A stretch of 17,773 nucleotides of DNA, from contig JBBDRX010000108.1 in the NCBI GenBank assembly GCA_040905245.1, positions 1-17,773 on the forward strand, given 5' to 3'. The first letter of the stretch is position 1, and every line of letters begins with the position of its first letter. The position numbers and the translations under genes were made by a program. The stretch is from JBBDRX01 sp040905245 (GTDB lineage Bacteria > Bacteroidota > Rhodothermia > Balneolales > Balneolaceae). This document shows positions 16,393 to 17,773 of the stretch, piece by piece. The notes below the pieces were generated by a model. The model worked only from the letters and a program-made list of their open reading frames with translations, did no database searches and was not told the origin of the DNA.

Positions 16393-16974
16393 TCAACTCC
16401 GAACGAAATTCAACAACGGTTGGTAATCATGAGCATCAGCAGATCGAAGAGCTTGTATATAAGTCGCTCTTACATCCCCTTCTTCAATCAAGTTTCCTGA
16501 TCCCCAACTAAATGGTTCATGGTCGAGTACTTTCTCAAGCAAAACATCTGTCATCACTCGTGCGTGACGACCGTTACCATTCGGAAATAAATGAATTTGT
16601 ACAAGCCTGTGATGAAAGCGTGTTGCGATTTCATCCGGTGGATAGGTTGCATTTTCTATCCAGTACCGGACGTCATCCAACAATTGTCGAAAATGTATTG
16701 GAATTTGCGCCCAATCTACACCAATATTTTTATTCGTTTTGCGATAATAACCCCCCCAATCCCAGACCTTTCCAAACATTTCTTCATGAAGTTTTCGAAT
16801 GAATTTCTCACTTAGAAAATCTTTCCGGCGTATACGGTCTAACCAACTGTAAGCATCGATGATATTCCTTTGCTCCCACTCATTGAGTTCTTCCCGTGTA
16901 CTTATATGAAGGATGAGAAGTCCTTCCTTCTCATCCTCATCAATCGGTGTTGCTCCTTTTGGATAATCAAACAT
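16393..16974 (-). CDS. Fic-family protein, mobile mystery protein B
   Basis: This 193-residue Fic-domain protein matches the TIGRFAM model family called mobile mystery protein B. It starts FDYPKGATPIDEDEKEGLL and has EQRNIIDAYSW. The Fic motif HLFPNGNGRHAR (128-139) holds catalytic His128, the GNG loop and both arginines; the usual Pro after His is Leu here. A Fic fold typically transfers AMP or a related group from a nucleotide to a protein hydroxyl, and in this pair the protein is suspected to be the toxin-like partner. The ATG lies 3 nt after the stop of the upstream Xre gene. No separate inhibitory antitoxin of the (S/T)xxxE(G/N) type was recognised beside it, so control may depend on the DNA-binding partner. 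The gene is visibly AT-richer than the rest of the window. Confidence 0.88.
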   Translation of the reverse strand: MFDYPKGATPIDEDEKEGLLILHISTREELNEWEQRNIIDAYSWLDRIRRKDFLSEKFIRKLHEEMFGKVWDWGGYYRKTNKNIGVDWAQIPIHFRQLLDDVRYWIENATYPPDEIATRFHHRLVQIHLFPNGNGRHARVMTDVLLEKVLDHEPFSWGSGNLIEEGDVRATYIQALRSADAHDYQPLLNFVRS

Positions 16975-16977
16975 CTA

Positions 16978-17439
16978 CTAATCCCAAAAATTCTTGGGCT
17001 CTTCGACCAGGATTTTATCTACCAAATCATTCAACGCTTCTTCCTGTTCTTCATCAGAAACCCCCTGAAGTTCTAACTTCATCGAATGATCTATACGATT
17101 CAATCGCTTTTTGGCGATTTCCATTGCTTGTTGGCGGACTATTTCTTCAAGGTCTTGTTCCGGTACGAAACCATAAACGAACTTCACCCCTAGCCCTTCG
17201 GCCATTTTCTTCAAGGTTGAGAGCTTGACATCGCCATTTACTTCGGCTTGCTCAATCCGATAAACCCGTGCTCGGTCTAAGCCAACACGACTACCTAATT
17301 CTTCTAATGTCATGCCCAACCCTTCACGGATAGCATTTATCCAACCACCTGAAGGCACGGCCATTTTCAGTAGGGGTTTTAGCTTCTTCAATTTCTTGTC
17401 AAGCTGTTTGCGTATAAGCTTTTTGTCCCAATAATTCAT
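16978..17439 (-). CDS. Xre-family HTH protein, mobile mystery protein A
   Basis: This 153-residue DNA-binding protein is the constant upstream partner of the Fic gene and fits mobile mystery protein A. A basic N-terminus with LDKKLKKLKPLL is followed by PSGGWINAIREGLGMT. The Xre helix-turn-helix covers ~36-65 (MTLEELGSRVGLDRARVYRIEQAE), then STLKKMAEGLGVKFVYGFVP. The C-terminal half is charged and probably coiled. The start is placed at the ATG at 17439 because AAGG sits 8 nt before it; the ATG 21 nt upstream has no such site. It probably represses its own operon, since inverted repeats of GTTGT/ACAAC overlap the promoter just upstream. It pairs with the Fic gene 3 nt downstream in a layout like an addiction module, though the activity of this pair is not established. 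Confidence 0.88.
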   Translation of the reverse strand: MNYWDKKLIRKQLDKKLKKLKPLLKMAVPSGGWINAIREGLGMTLEELGSRVGLDRARVYRIEQAEVNGDVKLSTLKKMAEGLGVKFVYGFVPEQDLEEIVRQQAMEIAKKRLNRIDHSMKLELQGVSDEEQEEALNDLVDKILVEEPKNFWD

Positions 17440-17471
17440 AATTGTGCCTTTTCGCTGCATTAAACCGATAT

Positions 17472-17491
17472 TGTTGATGTTTTTAACAACA
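17472..17491. repeat. Operator-like inverted repeat 1
   Basis: TGTTG (17472-17476) and CAACA (17487-17491) face each other across 10 nt. The repeat sits immediately downstream of the -10 box of the Xre-Fic operon, where a bound repressor would block transcription start. Confidence 0.45.
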
Positions 17492-17493
17492 CT

Positions 17494-17522
17494 ATAGTAT
17501 TAAATGTTGTTATATACAACAA
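17494..17522 (-). promoter_or_regulatory. Promoter of the Xre-Fic operon
   Basis: Read on the - strand, TTGTTG (17517-17522) is followed by exactly 17 nt and TACTAT (17494-17499), a good sigma-70-like pair, 55 nt before the Xre ATG. The inverted repeat at 17505-17521 fills the spacer and most of the -35 box, so a bound repressor would block polymerase. Confidence 0.55.
17505..17521. repeat. Operator-like inverted repeat 2, inside the promoter
   Basis: TGTTGT (17505-17510) and ACAACA (17516-17521) are perfect 6-bp arms with a 5-nt TATAT centre, the kind of short dyad Xre dimers bind. It overlaps the -35 box and spacer. It is the best formed of four related dyads in this region. Confidence 0.55.
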
Positions 17523-17536
17523 CAAAATACACTTTA

Positions 17537-17589
17537 TGTTATCAACATTAACAATATAAAGAATTTATGAGTTGTCGTTTTTAACAACT
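17537..17589. repeat. Further GTTGT/ACAAC-type dyads
   Basis: TGTT-ATC-AACA (17537-17547) and AGTTGT (17570-17575) facing ACAACT (17584-17589) across 8 nt continue the same half-site theme upstream of the promoter. The spacers differ (3 and 8 nt), so not all need be real binding sites, because AT-rich DNA easily yields short dyads. Confidence 0.35.
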
Positions 17590-17700
17590 TATGGGCATAT
17601 GTGACTATGCTTACCTGAAAAGCGCATCATATATCAGCACATGTCGAAAAGTTCAGAGTGGGCAAAGAAGAGAAAAAGATTGACCTGAATTGCACCCAAA
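17590..17700. other. Non-coding stretch without recognised features
   Basis: No ORF with a credible start, no RNA gene and no clear repeat is seen between the operator region and the terminator at the right end. Confidence 0.4.
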
Positions 17701-17746
17701 ATAAAAAAGGGGGTAAAGCATTGATTTCACAAGCCTTAACCCCCTT
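17701..17746 (-). terminator. Rho-independent terminator
   Basis: On the - strand the stem AAGGGGGT (complement of 17739-17746) pairs with ACCCCCTT (complement of 17707-17714). Imperfect pairing continues inward (TTAAGGC against GCTTTA) around a ~13-nt loop. A run of T with one A (complement of 17701-17708) follows. It points leftward, so it would end a transcript coming from beyond the right edge, consistent with a tRNA-type gene or its remnant there. Confidence 0.65.
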
Positions 17747-17750
17747 CAGG

Positions 17751-17773
17751 TAGTGGCGGGGGCAGGACTAATT
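17751..17773 (-). other. tRNA 3'-end-like fragment, possible attachment site
   Basis: On the - strand the edge reads as the last 16 nt of a tRNA: T-stem strand CCTGC (17762-17766), acceptor strand CCCCGCC (17755-17761), then discriminator A (17754). Three T-loop-like bases (AGT) precede the stem. The four further bases to the window edge do not fit the invariant TTC-purine of the T-loop, so similarity stops inside the loop. CCA is not encoded. The acceptor would fit a GGCGGGG 5' strand as in some methionine tRNAs. Such 3'-end fragments are typical of the duplicated core left by tRNA-integrating elements, but the match is short and from memory. Confidence 0.4.

Larger units (their letters stand above)
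16270..17773. mobile_element. Possible edge of an integrated island (AT-rich, Xre-Fic, tRNA 3' fragment)
   Basis: Base composition drops sharply here: hand counts give about 43% GC at 16561-16620 and 23% at 17461-17520, against 63% in a sample line of susC (3661-3720). The segment carries a gene pair known for its mobile contexts and ends at a possible tRNA-derived site. No integrase or transposase is in the window, so the island is inferred, and its body may lie to either side. Confidence 0.35.

Noticed and set aside
17472..17589. CRISPR-like repeat array
   Set aside because: The repeats are 4-6 bp dyads with unequal spacing, not long direct repeats with unique spacers, and no cas gene is present.
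17751..17773. Complete tRNA gene continuing past the window edge
   Set aside because: The bases after the T-stem strand would have to be a T-loop, but the positions that should read TTC-purine do not fit, so an intact tRNA is unlikely.

Overview
The window looks like chromosome of a marine or saline member of the Balneolota/Rhodothermota, or a close relative in the wider Bacteroidota group. Four things point that way: a GWxTD-domain protein, a SusC/SusD outer-membrane pair, lipoproteins and secreted proteins with LamG and CARDB-type modules, and weak or absent Shine-Dalgarno sites at most starts. Most of the window is GC-rich, but the last ~1.5 kb is clearly AT-richer.

Layout. (1) 1-1276, + strand: the 3' part of a GWxTD-domain gene that enters from the left. 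It ends tail to tail against (2) 5593-1305, - strand: a two-gene susC-susD operon for TonB-dependent uptake. (3) 10267-5698, - strand: a tight five-gene operon whose members overlap or lie 3-19 nt apart: sodium:solute symporter, GNAT acetyltransferase, alanine/ornithine racemase-family enzyme, M20 amidohydrolase, and a truncated alanine racemase joined to the amidohydrolase by an ATGA overlap. (4) 10461-12266, + strand, divergent from that operon: a lipoprotein combining a sorbosone/glucose-dehydrogenase-like beta-propeller with a C-terminal cytochrome c. (5) 16198-12377, - strand: a 1273-residue secreted protein with a LamG-like domain, a long helical (alpha/alpha-toroid-like) region and a CARDB-like tail. 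(6) 17439-16393, - strand: an AT-rich Xre-Fic gene pair, the 'mobile mystery protein A/B' module, behind a promoter embedded in GTTGT/ACAAC inverted repeats. (7) 17701-17773: a rho-independent terminator read on the - strand, next to 16 nt that match the 3' end of a tRNA and then stop matching.

How the genes may work together. The five-gene operon reads as a pathway: import of a small molecule (probably an amino acid or acyl amino acid), N-acylation by the GNAT, racemisation by PLP enzymes, and deacylation by M20. This resembles in logic the known D- to L-amino-acid conversion route that uses a GNAT, an N-acylamino-acid racemase and an M20 deacylase, but here with PLP racemases of the alanine-racemase fold. 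That is inference. The SusCD pair, the secreted LamG protein and the dehydrogenase-cytochrome lipoprotein suggest a heterotroph feeding on polymers or sugars. No recognisable glycoside hydrolase is present to name the substrate.

The strongest candidates for something new are the racemase/acylase operon with its broken last gene, the unassigned LamG-toroid-CARDB protein, and the right-hand end. There an addiction-like Xre-Fic pair sits beside a possible tRNA-derived attachment site.
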